A stretch of 64,000 bases of DNA from Ezakiella massiliensis (GTDB lineage Bacteria; Bacillota; Clostridia; Tissierellales; Peptoniphilaceae). The stretch spans positions 310,001 through 374,000 of the forward strand of contig NZ_LT635475.1 of assembly GCF_900120165.1 (NCBI RefSeq). The letters are read 5' to 3'. Both the position numbers and the translations under genes were made by a program. Positions 43,853 through 53,314 of this stretch are shown in pieces; position 1 is the stretch's first letter; each line of letters begins with the position of its first letter. The notes under the pieces were generated by a model. It had not been told where the DNA came from. It ran no database searches and saw only the letters and a list, made by a program, of their open reading frames with translations.

Positions 43853-45916
43853 TTATTTTTCTCTTTTTTCTGTGTATTCACAATTTGTACATTTGATTTG
43901 TTTGTACTTGGAGTAATTTTTTTCTGTCAGCATGCCTCCGCACTCTGGACATTTTTCTTTTATAGGCAAGTCGTAGGTTGCAAAGTCGCAATCTGGATAT
44001 TTATTGCAACCGTAGAAAACCCTTCCATACTTGCTTTTTTTCTTGACTATTTCTCCATCCTTACACTTAGGACACTTTACTCCAACCTTTTCTTCTATGC
44101 TCATTGTGTTTTTGCACTCAGGAAAGCCTGGGCAAGCCAAGAACTTGCCGTACTTGCTATATTTATAAACCATCATACGGCCACACTTGTCGCACTTTAC
44201 ATCTGAGACTTCGTCTTCGATCTTGACTTCTTCTATATTTTTGTTTGCTTTTTCAACATCTTTTTCGAAGGTCTTATAAAAATCTTTTAAAACTTTCTGC
44301 CAAGCTAGGTCTCCATCACTAACATCGTCCAGGACCTCTTCCATCTCTGCTGTAAATTTAACATTGATAACAGATGGGAAATTTTTCTTTAATATTTCAT
44401 TTACTATTTCCCCTAATTCTGTTGGGACTATAGTTTTTTTATCGAATTTTATATAAACTCTATTGACCAATGTTGAAATTGTAGGTGCGTATGTGCTCGG
44501 CCTGCCAATCCCTTCATCTTCAAGGGTCTTTATCAAGCTTGCTTCTGTAAATCTTGCAGGCGGTTTGGTGAAATTTTGTTCTGGAATGATTTTATTTGGA
44601 TTTACCTTTGAACCAATTTTAAATTTATCAAAATCAACTTCTTTAAAGCCAGACTCTATTCCATTAACGCGCATATAACCGTCAAATATAATGGCCTCTG
44701 CTTCTGTCTTGAATAAATAAATTCCATTTTCTAAATCAATGGTCTTCTTTAAAATTTTAGCACTTGCCATCTGCGAGCTTACAAACCTATTCCATATCAA
44801 AGAATATAATTTGTATTCATCGGCAGATAAATATTCCTTAATAGATTGTGGAGTCCTGTTTACATCTGTAGGTCTAATAGCTTCGTGAGCATCTTGAGTC
44901 CCCTTCTTTTTATTGTGATAGTGCTTAGGTCCAGAATAATATTCCTTGCCAAAACTTTTATTAATAAATTTACCAGCTTCGCTAATAGCTTCTTCACTTA
45001 AACGGTAAGAGTCTGTTCTCATGTAAGTGATAAGCCCTACTTCTGAGCCTGCACCAACTTTCTTACCTTCATATAGCCTTTGGGCAATTTGCATGGTCTT
45101 AGATGATTTAAATCCTAAGCGCCTATTGGCATCTTGTTGCAATAAGGAAGTGGTAAATGGTGGAAATGGATTTTTTGATCTCTTTGTTTCTTTGTTGGCA
45201 ACTACAATATAATCGTTTTTCTTTAGATCTTCGATTATCTTGTCGCTAGCCTTCTTATTTGGAATTTCAATTTTCTTATATGAACTTCTGTCTTTAAATT
45301 GCTTTAGATCAAAAATTATCTCATCAGCCTTGTCTTTAAAAAGAGCCTTTATAGTCCAGTATTCATCTGGCTTGAAATTTCTAATCTCTTCTTCTCTATC
45401 GCATATAAGCATAAGGGCAACTGATTGAACTCTACCGGCACTGAGTTTTCCCTTTACCTTTTTCCAAAGTACTGGGGAAAGATTATAGCCAACAACCCTG
45501 TCCAAGACTCTCCTAGCTTGTTGAGAGTCCACCAAATTTTCATCAATAGTCCTAGGGTCTTCCATTGCTTTTAAAATAGATTTTTTGGTTATTTCATTAA
45601 ATTCAATACGATTTTTTTCTCCTTCAAGGCCCAAAAGATATGCGACATGCCAAGCTATCGCTTCTCCTTCTCTATCATTATCTGTTGCGATATAAACTTT
45701 ATCAGCTTTTTTGGCTGCGCTTTTAATTTCATTTATAACAGGTGCCTTGCCCCTAATATTTATATATTCGGGTTCGAATGTTTCAAGGTCAACGCCCAGT
45801 CTTGATTTTGGTAAATCTCTTACGTGTCCCTTGGTGGCTAAGACCTTGTTATTTTTTCCTAAAAATCTTGAAATTGTCCTGGCCTTGGTAGGAGATTCTA
45901 CAATAATTAAATTCAA
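43853..45916 (-). CDS. topA: DNA topoisomerase I
   Basis: Type IA enzyme relaxing negative supercoils, 687 residues. TOPRIM start LIIVESPTKARTISRFLG and DNDREGEAIAWH; the active-site Tyr is in GLITYMRTDSYRLS; TEASLIKTLEDEGIGRPSTYA follows. Three C-terminal Cys4 zinc ribbons (CDKCGRMM, CPKCKDGE, CPECGGML starts) are intact. Starts 14 bases after dprA, as in comM-dprA-topA clusters of other Firmicutes. The codY that often follows in clostridia is absent. Confidence 0.97.
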   Translation of the reverse strand: MNLIIVESPTKARTISRFLGKNNKVLATKGHVRDLPKSRLGVDLETFEPEYINIRGKAPVINEIKSAAKKADKVYIATDNDREGEAIAWHVAYLLGLEGEKNRIEFNEITKKSILKAMEDPRTIDENLVDSQQARRVLDRVVGYNLSPVLWKKVKGKLSAGRVQSVALMLICDREEEIRNFKPDEYWTIKALFKDKADEIIFDLKQFKDRSSYKKIEIPNKKASDKIIEDLKKNDYIVVANKETKRSKNPFPPFTTSLLQQDANRRLGFKSSKTMQIAQRLYEGKKVGAGSEVGLITYMRTDSYRLSEEAISEAGKFINKSFGKEYYSGPKHYHNKKKGTQDAHEAIRPTDVNRTPQSIKEYLSADEYKLYSLIWNRFVSSQMASAKILKKTIDLENGIYLFKTEAEAIIFDGYMRVNGIESGFKEVDFDKFKIGSKVNPNKIIPEQNFTKPPARFTEASLIKTLEDEGIGRPSTYAPTISTLVNRVYIKFDKKTIVPTELGEIVNEILKKNFPSVINVKFTAEMEEVLDDVSDGDLAWQKVLKDFYKTFEKDVEKANKNIEEVKIEDEVSDVKCDKCGRMMVYKYSKYGKFLACPGFPECKNTMSIEEKVGVKCPKCKDGEIVKKKSKYGRVFYGCNKYPDCDFATYDLPIKEKCPECGGMLTEKNYSKYKQIKCTNCEYTEKREK

Positions 45917-45930
45917 AATAAACTTCCTTT

Positions 45931-47031
45931 CTAAAGTTTTAACATATATTTTCCAGCAGCTGTGCTCTTTACAATATCGAGTAATTCAAGTTTGGTTATA
46001 AGCATCTGCGTGGTTTGAACATCAAGTTCAGTCTTATCCATAATTTCATCCATAGAAAATTCTCCCAATTGGAGGATGTCAACTATGGATTTTTCTTGGT
46101 CAGATAAGTCCAAATTATCTGTTGAAACTTCTTTTGATTTATAGTCGTCAGTAAATTCTTCAAATTCACGAACTTCATTATATATATCTTGAGGCGAAAT
46201 TACAAGTTTTGCTCCATCTTGAATTAATTTATTAGCTCCCCTCGAGTAAACACTGTTTATATTTCCAGGAATTGCAAACACATCTCTGCCTTGTTCTCCA
46301 GCTATTCCCGCGGTTATTAGTGATCCGCTTTTCTCCTTAGCTTCTACAACTAAAACGCCGAGGCCTAGTCCACTAACTATACGATTTCTCCGTGGAAAAT
46401 TATATGGAGCCCCCTTTGTGTTTGCGGGAAACTCGCTTATTACGGCTCCGTTTTGAGAAATTTCATGGTAGAGTTTTTCATTTCTCTTTGGATAAATAAC
46501 ATTTAAACCCGTACCTAAGACAGCAATCGTTCTACCACCGACTTCTAAAGCTGCTTTATGGGCAACTGTATCAGCCCCGTTTGCCATGCCAGAAACAATT
46601 GTAATACAATTTTGGACTAGGTCACTTGCAATATACCTGCAACTCTCTTTGCCGTATTCAGTAATCTTTCGGCTGCCGACAATAGAAAATGCAAGCTCAT
46701 CTTGAGGAAGAATTTCACCTTTTACATACAAAACTGCAGGTGCATCATCTACATTGCTAAGTCTTTTGGGATATTCATCATCAAAAATTGTAATAATATG
46801 GGCACCAAAATTCTCGTATTCTTTAAAAATCTTTTTTATTTTATCCTCGTCTCTAGAAGACATTATAAAATCAATCTTTTCCTCACTTAAGATAGCAGAA
46901 TTCTCTATTTCTTTTCTATCGCAGGAAAAAATTTCCTTAATATCCCCAAAATATTCAATTAACTTTAATATTTGCTTGTTTTGGACAAATAAATAATTTA
47001 ACCAAACAAGTGCTTCTCTGTTATTAATCAT
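45931..47031 (-). CDS. dprA: DNA-processing protein DprA
   Basis: Loads RecA on incoming single-stranded DNA in transformation, 366 residues. Rossmann-like core: FSIVGSRKITEYG, VSGMANGADTVAHKAAL, AVLGTGLNVIYPKRN and ISEFPANTKGAPYNFPRRNRIVSGL (about residues 194-218). The C-terminal winged helix is present. Starts 2 bases after the comM stop with no SD, so it is coupled. Presence does not prove competence. Confidence 0.94.
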   Translation of the reverse strand: MINNREALVWLNYLFVQNKQILKLIEYFGDIKEIFSCDRKEIENSAILSEEKIDFIMSSRDEDKIKKIFKEYENFGAHIITIFDDEYPKRLSNVDDAPAVLYVKGEILPQDELAFSIVGSRKITEYGKESCRYIASDLVQNCITIVSGMANGADTVAHKAALEVGGRTIAVLGTGLNVIYPKRNEKLYHEISQNGAVISEFPANTKGAPYNFPRRNRIVSGLGLGVLVVEAKEKSGSLITAGIAGEQGRDVFAIPGNINSVYSRGANKLIQDGAKLVISPQDIYNEVREFEEFTDDYKSKEVSTDNLDLSDQEKSIVDILQLGEFSMDEIMDKTELDVQTTQMLITKLELLDIVKSTAAGKYMLKL

Positions 47032-47033
47032 AT

Positions 47034-48560
47034 CTAAAAATACTTTGAATCAAAGGACCTATATCTCAAGGCCTCTAGCAAGTGTTCGTCTTTTATATTT
47101 TCTGAAGAGTCTAGATCTGCAATTGTCCTAGCCAATTTTAATATTTTATTATAGGCTCTAGCAGAGAAAGAATATTTCCTGTAAGCCATATCTAAAATCT
47201 TTTCAGAACTGTCCGTCAAGTGGATGTATTCATGTAAGTGTTTGCCAGAAAGCTGTGAATTGTTGGTGATATTTATATCCTTGTACCTTTCGATTTGCAA
47301 GTTTCTTGCATTATTAACCCTCTGGCGTATGTTCTTAGACTTTTCGCCTTCAGCTTTCCCCTTCAAATCATCATAGTTTACAGCAGAAACCTCAATATGC
47401 ATATCAATCCTATCCAGAAGTGGATTCGAAATTTTTCCAAGATACCTGTCGATTTGATTTTGCGTACATGTGCACTCATGATTAGGGTCGCCGTAGTAAC
47501 CACAAGGACAAGGGTTCATAGACGCAACAAACATAAAATTTGCAGGATAAGTTATTTGTGCATTTACACGCGAGATATTTACAACCCCATCTTCCAAAGG
47601 TTGCCTCAACACTTCAAGTGTACTGCGATTAAATTCAGGCAGCTCATCTAAGAACAAAACGCCGTTGTGGGCAAGACTAACCTCACCTGGTTTAGGTATC
47701 CTGCCACCGCCGACCACGGCAACAGAACTTGAACTGTGATGTGGCGACCTAAAGGGTCTGGTTCTTATTAAGCCATCATCGGTTGTAAGTCCTGCAACTG
47801 AATAAATTTTTGTTACTTCTATGGCCTCTTCTTCAGTCATATCTGGTAGTATAGTTGGAAGTCTACGTGCTGCCATTGTTTTTCCAGCTCCTGGAGGACC
47901 AATAATTAAAATATTATGGTTTCCTGCAGCTGCAATTTCAAGAGCCCTCTTTAAGGTCTCTTGAGATTTTATTTCAGAAAAATCAACGTCGTAGTGAACT
48001 TCTTTGTTGATATTTGTATCTGATTTAAATGGTTTGAACTCTCTTTCATTATTTAAAAAGGCAAATACATCTCTTATATATTCAAAAGCGTAAACATCAA
48101 CATCTTTTAAAATAGAACACTCTTTTCTATTGGCAAAGGGCACAACAAATTTACGGTAACCCAAGTCCCTCATAGAAATTACCATAGGTAATACGCCTTC
48201 AACTGCATTTAATTTACCTTCTAAGCTAAGTTCTCCAATAAAAATGTAAGGGTCTGAACTTCCCTCTACCAAATTTCCATTAGCAGTTAATACAGCAACT
48301 GCAATTGCGAGGTCAGTATGTGAGCCTTCTTTTTTTATGCTTGCAGGTGCAAGGTTAATTGTAATTCTTTTATCCAAAGGAAATCTGATTCCAGAATTTA
48401 TTACAGCCCTTGTTACACGCTCTTTCGATTCTCTAATTGCAGCATCAGGTAGACCAACTATATTAAAAGCAGCTTGTCCACCCCCAGATACGTCGCATTC
48501 AACTTCTATCATGCTTCCTATAAGTCCTGTAAGTGCAGCACTTTTTACGCTTGAATACAT
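47034..48560 (-). CDS. YifB/ComM family Mg-chelatase-like AAA ATPase
   Basis: Protein of 508 residues. An N-terminal Lon-protease-like domain is followed by an AAA+ core with IGPPGAGKTMAARRLPTILP (about 208-227), RPFRSPHHSSSSVAVVGGG, VLFLDELPEF (Walker B) and MNPCPCGYYGD with Cys pairs. ComM is a branch-migration helicase in natural transformation of Gram-negatives; the clostridial role is less clear. It is adjacent to dprA, consistent with DNA uptake or recombination. Confidence 0.93.
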   Translation of the reverse strand: MYSSVKSAALTGLIGSMIEVECDVSGGGQAAFNIVGLPDAAIRESKERVTRAVINSGIRFPLDKRITINLAPASIKKEGSHTDLAIAVAVLTANGNLVEGSSDPYIFIGELSLEGKLNAVEGVLPMVISMRDLGYRKFVVPFANRKECSILKDVDVYAFEYIRDVFAFLNNEREFKPFKSDTNINKEVHYDVDFSEIKSQETLKRALEIAAAGNHNILIIGPPGAGKTMAARRLPTILPDMTEEEAIEVTKIYSVAGLTTDDGLIRTRPFRSPHHSSSSVAVVGGGRIPKPGEVSLAHNGVLFLDELPEFNRSTLEVLRQPLEDGVVNISRVNAQITYPANFMFVASMNPCPCGYYGDPNHECTCTQNQIDRYLGKISNPLLDRIDMHIEVSAVNYDDLKGKAEGEKSKNIRQRVNNARNLQIERYKDINITNNSQLSGKHLHEYIHLTDSSEKILDMAYRKYSFSARAYNKILKLARTIADLDSSENIKDEHLLEALRYRSFDSKYF

Positions 48561-48571
48561 ATCTCCTCCTA

Positions 48572-49333
48572 TTAATTGTTTTTTATTATTTTCTTAAGTA
48601 AGTATCTATCCTTGCCAACAGTTTTTTTGCCATATTCAATAGCGCCAGTCGGACACTTGGAAATGCAGGCAGCACAGTGGGTGCAATTGCCATTCCAGCG
48701 AGGATATCCATCGACATAATCTATATTGTTTAAAACGCATACTTGTGAACACCGACCGCATTTTATACATTTTTCTGTATAATAAAATTTCTTATCCTTA
48801 ACCATAAACTTAAAGAAAAAACTATTTACTGTTCCAGATATAAAACGGTCAATTAAATTTATCTTATCTTTTTTAAATTGCTTTTTATTATTAATAATAT
48901 CTGCGATTTTTCTTAATTCTTTGTTAGCATCTAAAACTATATTATAATTTGTTTTTTCATCATCAAGATTAAATAGCATTATATAATTTTCAGGCATTTT
49001 AATACCATAAAGACCCATAAAGTTTAAGCCCCATGAGCTCACATCTTCTTTTATATATTTGTAGGCATTACCAAATGATGATCCATAGTTAAGGATGACA
49101 TACATATCTTTGCTGCCTGTAAACTCGCATTTGTTTAAGTATTCTGTTATAAACCTTGGCACTCGCCAAGAATATGTAGGTGTAAGCAAAACAAAGGCTT
49201 TATCTGATTTAAATACTTCTTTTTGATTGCTTTTTATATAAGAAAAAAGATCCACAGCTCTATCATCTATTTCTTTCGCAAGTGATACTGCTAAGTACTC
49301 ACTGTTTCCAGTTCCCGAAAAATATAATATCAT
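48572..49333 (-). CDS. EFR1-family flavodoxin-ferredoxin fusion protein
   Basis: Protein of 253 residues. The N-terminal flavodoxin-like part has MILYFSGTGNSEYLA and TPTYSWRVPRFI; the C-terminal half has two 4Fe-4S motifs, CIKCGRCSQVC and CTHCAACISKCP. The first motif has VLNN where CP is usual, so its fourth ligand arrangement is atypical. Members transfer electrons in anaerobes; partners unknown. It is inserted between yraN and comM, which are usually neighbours. Confidence 0.88.
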   Translation of the reverse strand: MILYFSGTGNSEYLAVSLAKEIDDRAVDLFSYIKSNQKEVFKSDKAFVLLTPTYSWRVPRFITEYLNKCEFTGSKDMYVILNYGSSFGNAYKYIKEDVSSWGLNFMGLYGIKMPENYIMLFNLDDEKTNYNIVLDANKELRKIADIINNKKQFKKDKINLIDRFISGTVNSFFFKFMVKDKKFYYTEKCIKCGRCSQVCVLNNIDYVDGYPRWNGNCTHCAACISKCPTGAIEYGKKTVGKDRYLLKKIIKNN

Positions 49334-49360
49334 TCTTGTCTCCTTATCTGCTATTTAAAA

Positions 49361-49726
49361 CTAAAATTCTGATATTTGAAAAGCGTTTTCTATATGATTA
49401 ATATACTTTTCCTCAAATATTATTTCTATTATATCATATCTCCTTCTTAATTTATACCAATTTTTCTCAGCAACAAAAATATTGGCTGTTTTATCTATTT
49501 TATGCCTCTTTATATCATTTACAGCATCCTGAGGTAGGCCAAATCTCCTATTTTTTCTAGCCTTTACTTCGACAAAAACAAGCACTCCTTTATCCATTGC
49601 GATTATATCAATTTCTCCCTGCTTGTTTCTGTAATTTCTTTCAAGTATATAGTAGTTTTTCTCTTGCAAATACTTACAGGCCATGTCTTCCCCAAGATTT
49701 CCTACTATCTTATTATCTGCCTTCAT
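49361..49726 (-). CDS. YraN/UPF0102 family nuclease-like protein
   Basis: Protein of 121 residues of the Holliday-resolvase-like UPF0102 family: GEDMACKYLQEKNYYILERNYR, GEIDIIAMD and VFVEVKARK, giving the E-x18-D-x-ExK nuclease signature. Overlaps rnhB by 14 bases, the conserved rnhB-yraN linkage. Cellular role not settled. Confidence 0.9.
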   Translation of the reverse strand: MKADNKIVGNLGEDMACKYLQEKNYYILERNYRNKQGEIDIIAMDKGVLVFVEVKARKNRRFGLPQDAVNDIKRHKIDKTANIFVAEKNWYKLRRRYDIIEIIFEEKYINHIENAFQISEF

Positions 49727-50303
49727 ATTTTTTTAAAAAACTCCTTCTATGCAAGTCAGTTATGCCTTCTTGGTCTAAGCCTAAGTAGTGGTTTTTGGTT
49801 CCGTACCCTTTGTTATTTTTTAAATCATATCCTGGATATATTTTATCCCATCCATAGCATAAGTTATCCCTAGAAACTTTTGCAATAATAGACGCTGCCG
49901 CAACATTATAGCTAATCTCGTCCCCATGATCTATTGAAAGTAAATTATCATGTCCACTGAGCTTAACTGAGTCAATTATTATCAAGTCTGGCTTAAGGAT
50001 TTTACTTGCATTTTTTATAGCCTGATCCATGGCGAGCTTCGTAGCTTCTAAAATATTTACCTTGTCAATTACTTTCTCATCCATATAGCCAAGTCCAATT
50101 GCAAGTGACCTCTTCCAAATTTCATTAAAAAATATCTTACGCTTTTTCTCTGAAAGTTTTTTGGAATCATTTATTCCCATAATAAAAATATTTTTGGGCA
50201 TGATAAGAGCAGCTGCAGCGACCCCACCAAATAGCGGTCCCCTGCCAACTTCATCCACGCCCATTATATATTCTTCATTCCTCGTCTGTTCTACCCAAGT
50301 CAT
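49713..50303 (-). CDS. rnhB: Ribonuclease HII
   Basis: Removes ribonucleotides from DNA and RNA-DNA hybrids, 196 residues. GVDEVGRGPLFG with the Asp-Glu pair, NDSKKLSEKKR, AAASIIAKVSRD and the GYGTKNHYLGL motif are all there. The ATG lies inside rbgA (29-base overlap) after GGAGAG. A shorter start at codon 14 is possible. Confidence 0.95.
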   Translation of the reverse strand: MTWVEQTRNEEYIMGVDEVGRGPLFGGVAAAALIMPKNIFIMGINDSKKLSEKKRKIFFNEIWKRSLAIGLGYMDEKVIDKVNILEATKLAMDQAIKNASKILKPDLIIIDSVKLSGHDNLLSIDHGDEISYNVAAASIIAKVSRDNLCYGWDKIYPGYDLKNNKGYGTKNHYLGLDQEGITDLHRRSFLKKYEGR

Positions 50304-51129
50304 TTACTCTCTCCAAGGAAATTCTACCCAATTTTCCTGACCTAAAATCTTGCAATAGTATTTGTCCTGCTCTTGAATAATCGATTTCTCCACCACGCAA
50401 AAGCGTGCCACGAGCTCTACCTATATCCTCAAGTATTGCAACCCTATCGGCCTCTTCGTCTACATCATATCTATCTTTTAAAACACCAGGATACAAGTCC
50501 TTTAATATATCTATTAAAATAATTGCAAGCTCTGCAGGATCATCTTCTATATTTTCAATGCCATTTACAAGTTTTAAGTTGTTAACCAAAGTTTTATTTT
50601 TGCGTGAAGTCGAAAGAATACCCGGTGTATCCAAAATCATAAAACCATAGTCTGTCTTTACCCACTGCTGATTTTTTGTAAGCCCTGGTGTGTTTCCAAC
50701 GCGAGCAGATTTTTTCCCTTTTAGTGCATTTAAAAGTGTAGATTTACCCACATTAGGCATGCCAACCACAATCATCTTTAAAGTAAAATCTTCAACTCGG
50801 CCATCTTTTTCTTCTAGCATTTTATTTTTTATGTTGCTTATTTCTTTTAGAATTCTATTAATATCATTTCTATTGGACAAATTAACAGCAAAACTCGTCC
50901 TATCTTCGTTAAATTTATCAACAAATTCTTCGGTTGCCTTTGGATCGGCAAGATCACTCTTACTTAAAAGTAAAAGTCTTCCTTTGTTAGCAAACAATCG
51001 GTCGAAGATTGGATTTAGTGTAGCAACTGGGACTCTGGCATCGACAAGCTCAATAACCATATCTACTAGCTTTAATTTGCTTTCTATTTCTTCTATAGCT
51101 TTTTTCATGTGGCCTGGATACCAACTCAT
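50275..51129 (-). CDS. rbgA: Ribosome biogenesis GTPase RbgA (YlqF)
   Basis: 50S assembly GTPase of 284 residues with circularly permuted motifs: G4 LLSKSDLADP first, then G1 GMPNVGKSTL, G2 GNTPGLTKNQQW and G3 LDTPGI. Starts MSWYPGHMKKA, the family's first residues, after AGGAGA (ATG 51127-51129). In-frame sequence above it is the rplS terminator. Follows rplS as in Bacillus. Confidence 0.95.
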   Translation of the reverse strand: MSWYPGHMKKAIEEIESKLKLVDMVIELVDARVPVATLNPIFDRLFANKGRLLLLSKSDLADPKATEEFVDKFNEDRTSFAVNLSNRNDINRILKEISNIKNKMLEEKDGRVEDFTLKMIVVGMPNVGKSTLLNALKGKKSARVGNTPGLTKNQQWVKTDYGFMILDTPGILSTSRKNKTLVNNLKLVNGIENIEDDPAELAIILIDILKDLYPGVLKDRYDVDEEADRVAILEDIGRARGTLLRGGEIDYSRAGQILLQDFRSGKLGRISLERVNDLGRTDEE

Positions 51130-51143
51130 AATACTCTCCTTTA

Positions 51144-51173
51144 TTATAAAAAAAGGAGCATGCATGCCCCTTT
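51144..51173 (-). terminator. Hairpin between rplS and rbgA
   Basis: A near-perfect 9-10-pair palindromic stem (51152-51161 with 51164-51173, one G-U) followed by a long T run. It probably terminates part of the rplS transcripts; I see no usable separate rbgA promoter, so readthrough is likely. Confidence 0.8.
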
Positions 51174-51185
51174 GATTAATTATAC

Positions 51186-51527
51186 TTATTTAACTTCTTT
51201 AACCTTTGCGGCCTTACCTTGACGATCTCTTAAGTAGTAAAGTTTAGCACGACGAACACGGCCTTTTCTTGTAACTACAATTTTGTCAATTCTTGGTGAG
51301 TGAAGTGGGAATGTTCTTTCAACACCTACACCGTATGAAAGTCTTCTAACTGTAAATGTTTCTTGAACAGCGCCTCCTTGGCGTTTAATAACAGTTCCTT
51401 CATAAACTTGAATTCTTTCCCTTGTACCTTCTACGACCTTGTAGTGTACTTGTACTGTATCCCCTACTCTAAAGTTTGGAATATCAGATTTTAATTGTTC
51501 TTTATTTAAAGCTTCTAGTACATTCAT
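51186..51527 (-). CDS. rplS: 50S ribosomal protein L19
   Basis: L19 of 113 residues, at the 30S-50S interface. It has [32 protein letters not shown] and [19 protein letters not shown], and ends [19 protein letters not shown]. One base after the trmD stop. Start after GGAGG. Confidence 0.97.
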   Translation of the reverse strand: MNVLEALNKEQLKSDIPNFRVGDTVQVHYKVVEGTRERIQVYEGTVIKRQGGAVQETFTVRRLSYGVGVERTFPLHSPRIDKIVVTRKGRVRRAKLYYLRDRQGKAAKVKEVK

Positions 51528-51528
51528 C

Positions 51529-52260
51529 CTAGTTACCTCCTTCCTCTTTTAATAATTTTTTTATATCTTTATTTTCTTTATTATTTTCCATAAATTGTTC
51601 ATACAATTCTGGTCTTTTTTCTTTTGTTAGTCTTAGAGACTCTTTCAAGTTATATAACCTAACTTTCTCATGGTCACCAGATAATAATATATCTGGAACT
51701 TTTTTCCCTTCAAATTCATAGGGTCTTGTGTACTGTGGGTGTTCTAATAAACCATTATAAAAAGATTCAATTTCAAAGCTTGCATCTTCTTTTAATACGC
51801 CAGGTATCAACCTTGTAATACCATCCATAACAACCATAAAAGGAATTTCTCCACCTGTTAGGACATAGTCTCCAACAGATATTTCCATATCAATATAATT
51901 GTCAATTACGCGTTGGTCAACGCCCTCATAATGTCCACAAAGAAAAGTTAAATTTTCTTCTTTTGATAATTCATTTAGTAAATCTTGATCTAACTTCTTT
52001 CCAGCTGGCCCCAGGTAAATTCTCTTGCCTGGATTTTTTATAGAATGCATTGCATCTACGATTGGTTGGCAAGTCATTAACATGCCTAGCCCTCCGCCAT
52101 AAGGATAATCATCAGTTCTCCTATTGGGATCATCGGAGAATTCTCTAATATTAACAGTATTTAACTCTACTCTACCATCTTCTATTGCTCTTTTTATAAT
52201 AGAATAAGATTTCATATTTTCAATAAATTCAGGAAAAGTAGTCAGACAATTTATAACCAT
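51529..52260 (-). CDS. trmD: tRNA (guanine-N1)-methyltransferase
   Basis: SPOUT-class enzyme making m1G37, 243 residues. It has [22 protein letters not shown], the trefoil knot [30 protein letters not shown] and [10 protein letters not shown]. The ATG is within the last codons of rimM (10-base overlap). Confidence 0.97.
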   Translation of the reverse strand: MVINCLTTFPEFIENMKSYSIIKRAIEDGRVELNTVNIREFSDDPNRRTDDYPYGGGLGMLMTCQPIVDAMHSIKNPGKRIYLGPAGKKLDQDLLNELSKEENLTFLCGHYEGVDQRVIDNYIDMEISVGDYVLTGGEIPFMVVMDGITRLIPGVLKEDASFEIESFYNGLLEHPQYTRPYEFEGKKVPDILLSGDHEKVRLYNLKESLRLTKEKRPELYEQFMENNKENKDIKKLLKEEGGN

Positions 52261-52751
52261 GGTATCAAACCCTCTATCGAATTTATTTCAATTTTATTAT
52301 TTTCTATATCAACATTTGAAAAAAATTCTTTTACAAAAGGAATCATAGCCTCATCATCATTGCGAGAAATAACTATTATATCTTGGCTGGTCCCATTGAT
52401 TACATTGGAAACCCTACCAATACATCTGTCGTTTTCATATACATCCAATCCTATTAGATCTCTATGAAAAAACTCTCCATCCTTGAGTTCTGAAAAATCA
52501 GCTTCATCTACATAAATAGAATCACCAACAAGTCTTTCAATTGTGTCTATATCATCTATGCCCTTTAGTTTTAAATATACCGATTGTTTTTTTGTGTATA
52601 CATCAGCTATTTCAAAAGGTTCACTATAGCCAAAGACATAAATTTCTTTAAACTGAAAGAATTCATCTATATCATCAATGTATCTTTCAATTTTAAAGGC
52701 TCCCTTAAGTCCATGGCTCGATGATATTTTTCCAATTTCAACTAGGTTCAC
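52251..52751 (-). CDS. rimM: Ribosome maturation factor RimM
   Basis: 30S maturation factor of 166 residues: SSHGLKGAFKIERY, LKGIDDIDTIERLVG and the PRC-barrel region DLIGLDVY ending IEGLIPWL. Overlaps khpA by one base and trmD by ten. Confidence 0.95.
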   Translation of the reverse strand: MNLVEIGKISSSHGLKGAFKIERYIDDIDEFFQFKEIYVFGYSEPFEIADVYTKKQSVYLKLKGIDDIDTIERLVGDSIYVDEADFSELKDGEFFHRDLIGLDVYENDRCIGRVSNVINGTSQDIIVISRNDDEAMIPFVKEFFSNVDIENNKIEINSIEGLIPWL

Positions 52752-52987
52752 TAATCAGCAATCTCCAAGTTAACATTCTTTGTAGATTCAAAATTAGCAG
52801 CCTTTAAAATAGTTCTAATACTATTTGCAATTCTGCCCTTTCTACCTATAACCCTTCCCATATCGTCTGGATTAACACGAAGGGTTAAATTGATGGAATT
52901 TTCTGTTTCATCTACATCGATTACAACATCTTCCTTATTAACTACTAAGTTGTCTACCAAGTAGGCAAGTAATTCTTTTGCTTGCAT
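52751..52987 (-). CDS. khpA: KH-domain RNA-binding protein KhpA (YlqC)
   Basis: A 78-residue single KH domain with GRVIGRKGRIANSIRTIL as the nucleic-acid loop. It pairs with KhpB in cell elongation and division and small-RNA binding in Firmicutes. ATG 52985-52987 after AGAGG; the upstream in-frame Lys-rich codons belong to the rpsP end. Sits between rpsP and rimM as usual. Confidence 0.95.
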   Translation of the reverse strand: MQAKELLAYLVDNLVVNKEDVVIDVDETENSINLTLRVNPDDMGRVIGRKGRIANSIRTILKAANFESTKNVNLEIAD

Positions 52988-52988
52988 C

Positions 52989-53297
52989 TTATACCTCTGT
53001 TTCTTTTTCTTCTTCAGCAACTTCTACTTCTTTTTCAACACCTTTAGATTTAACATCTAAAACATTGTATTGTTTTAATAAGTAGTTAACTGTATCTGTT
53101 GGTTTAGCGCCAACGCCAATCCAGTATTCTGCTCTGTCACCATCGATCTTGCAAACCTTTGGATTGCTTACAGGGTTGTAATATCCAATTTCTTCAATAA
53201 ATCTTCCGTTTCTTGGAGCTCTTGAGTCTGCAACAACTACACGATAGAATGGATTCTTCTTTGATCCCATTCTTCTTAATCTAATTTTTACTGCCAT
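52989..53297 (-). CDS. rpsP: 30S ribosomal protein S16
   Basis: S16 of 102 residues: [37 protein letters not shown] and [12 protein letters not shown] (about 1-22, 28-42 and 70-81). A Lys/Glu-rich tail of about 18 residues extends past the usual end. ATG after GGAGG, 17 bases after ffh. Confidence 0.97.
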   Translation of the reverse strand: MAVKIRLRRMGSKKNPFYRVVVADSRAPRNGRFIEEIGYYNPVSNPKVCKIDGDRAEYWIGVGAKPTDTVNYLLKQYNVLDVKSKGVEKEVEVAEEEKETEV

Positions 53298-53314
53298 ATC
53301 CTACACCTCCTTTA

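Noticed and set aside
50690..51175. A 161-codon plus-strand open frame
   Set aside because: Antisense to rbgA; Ser/Leu-rich composition typical of a shadow frame.
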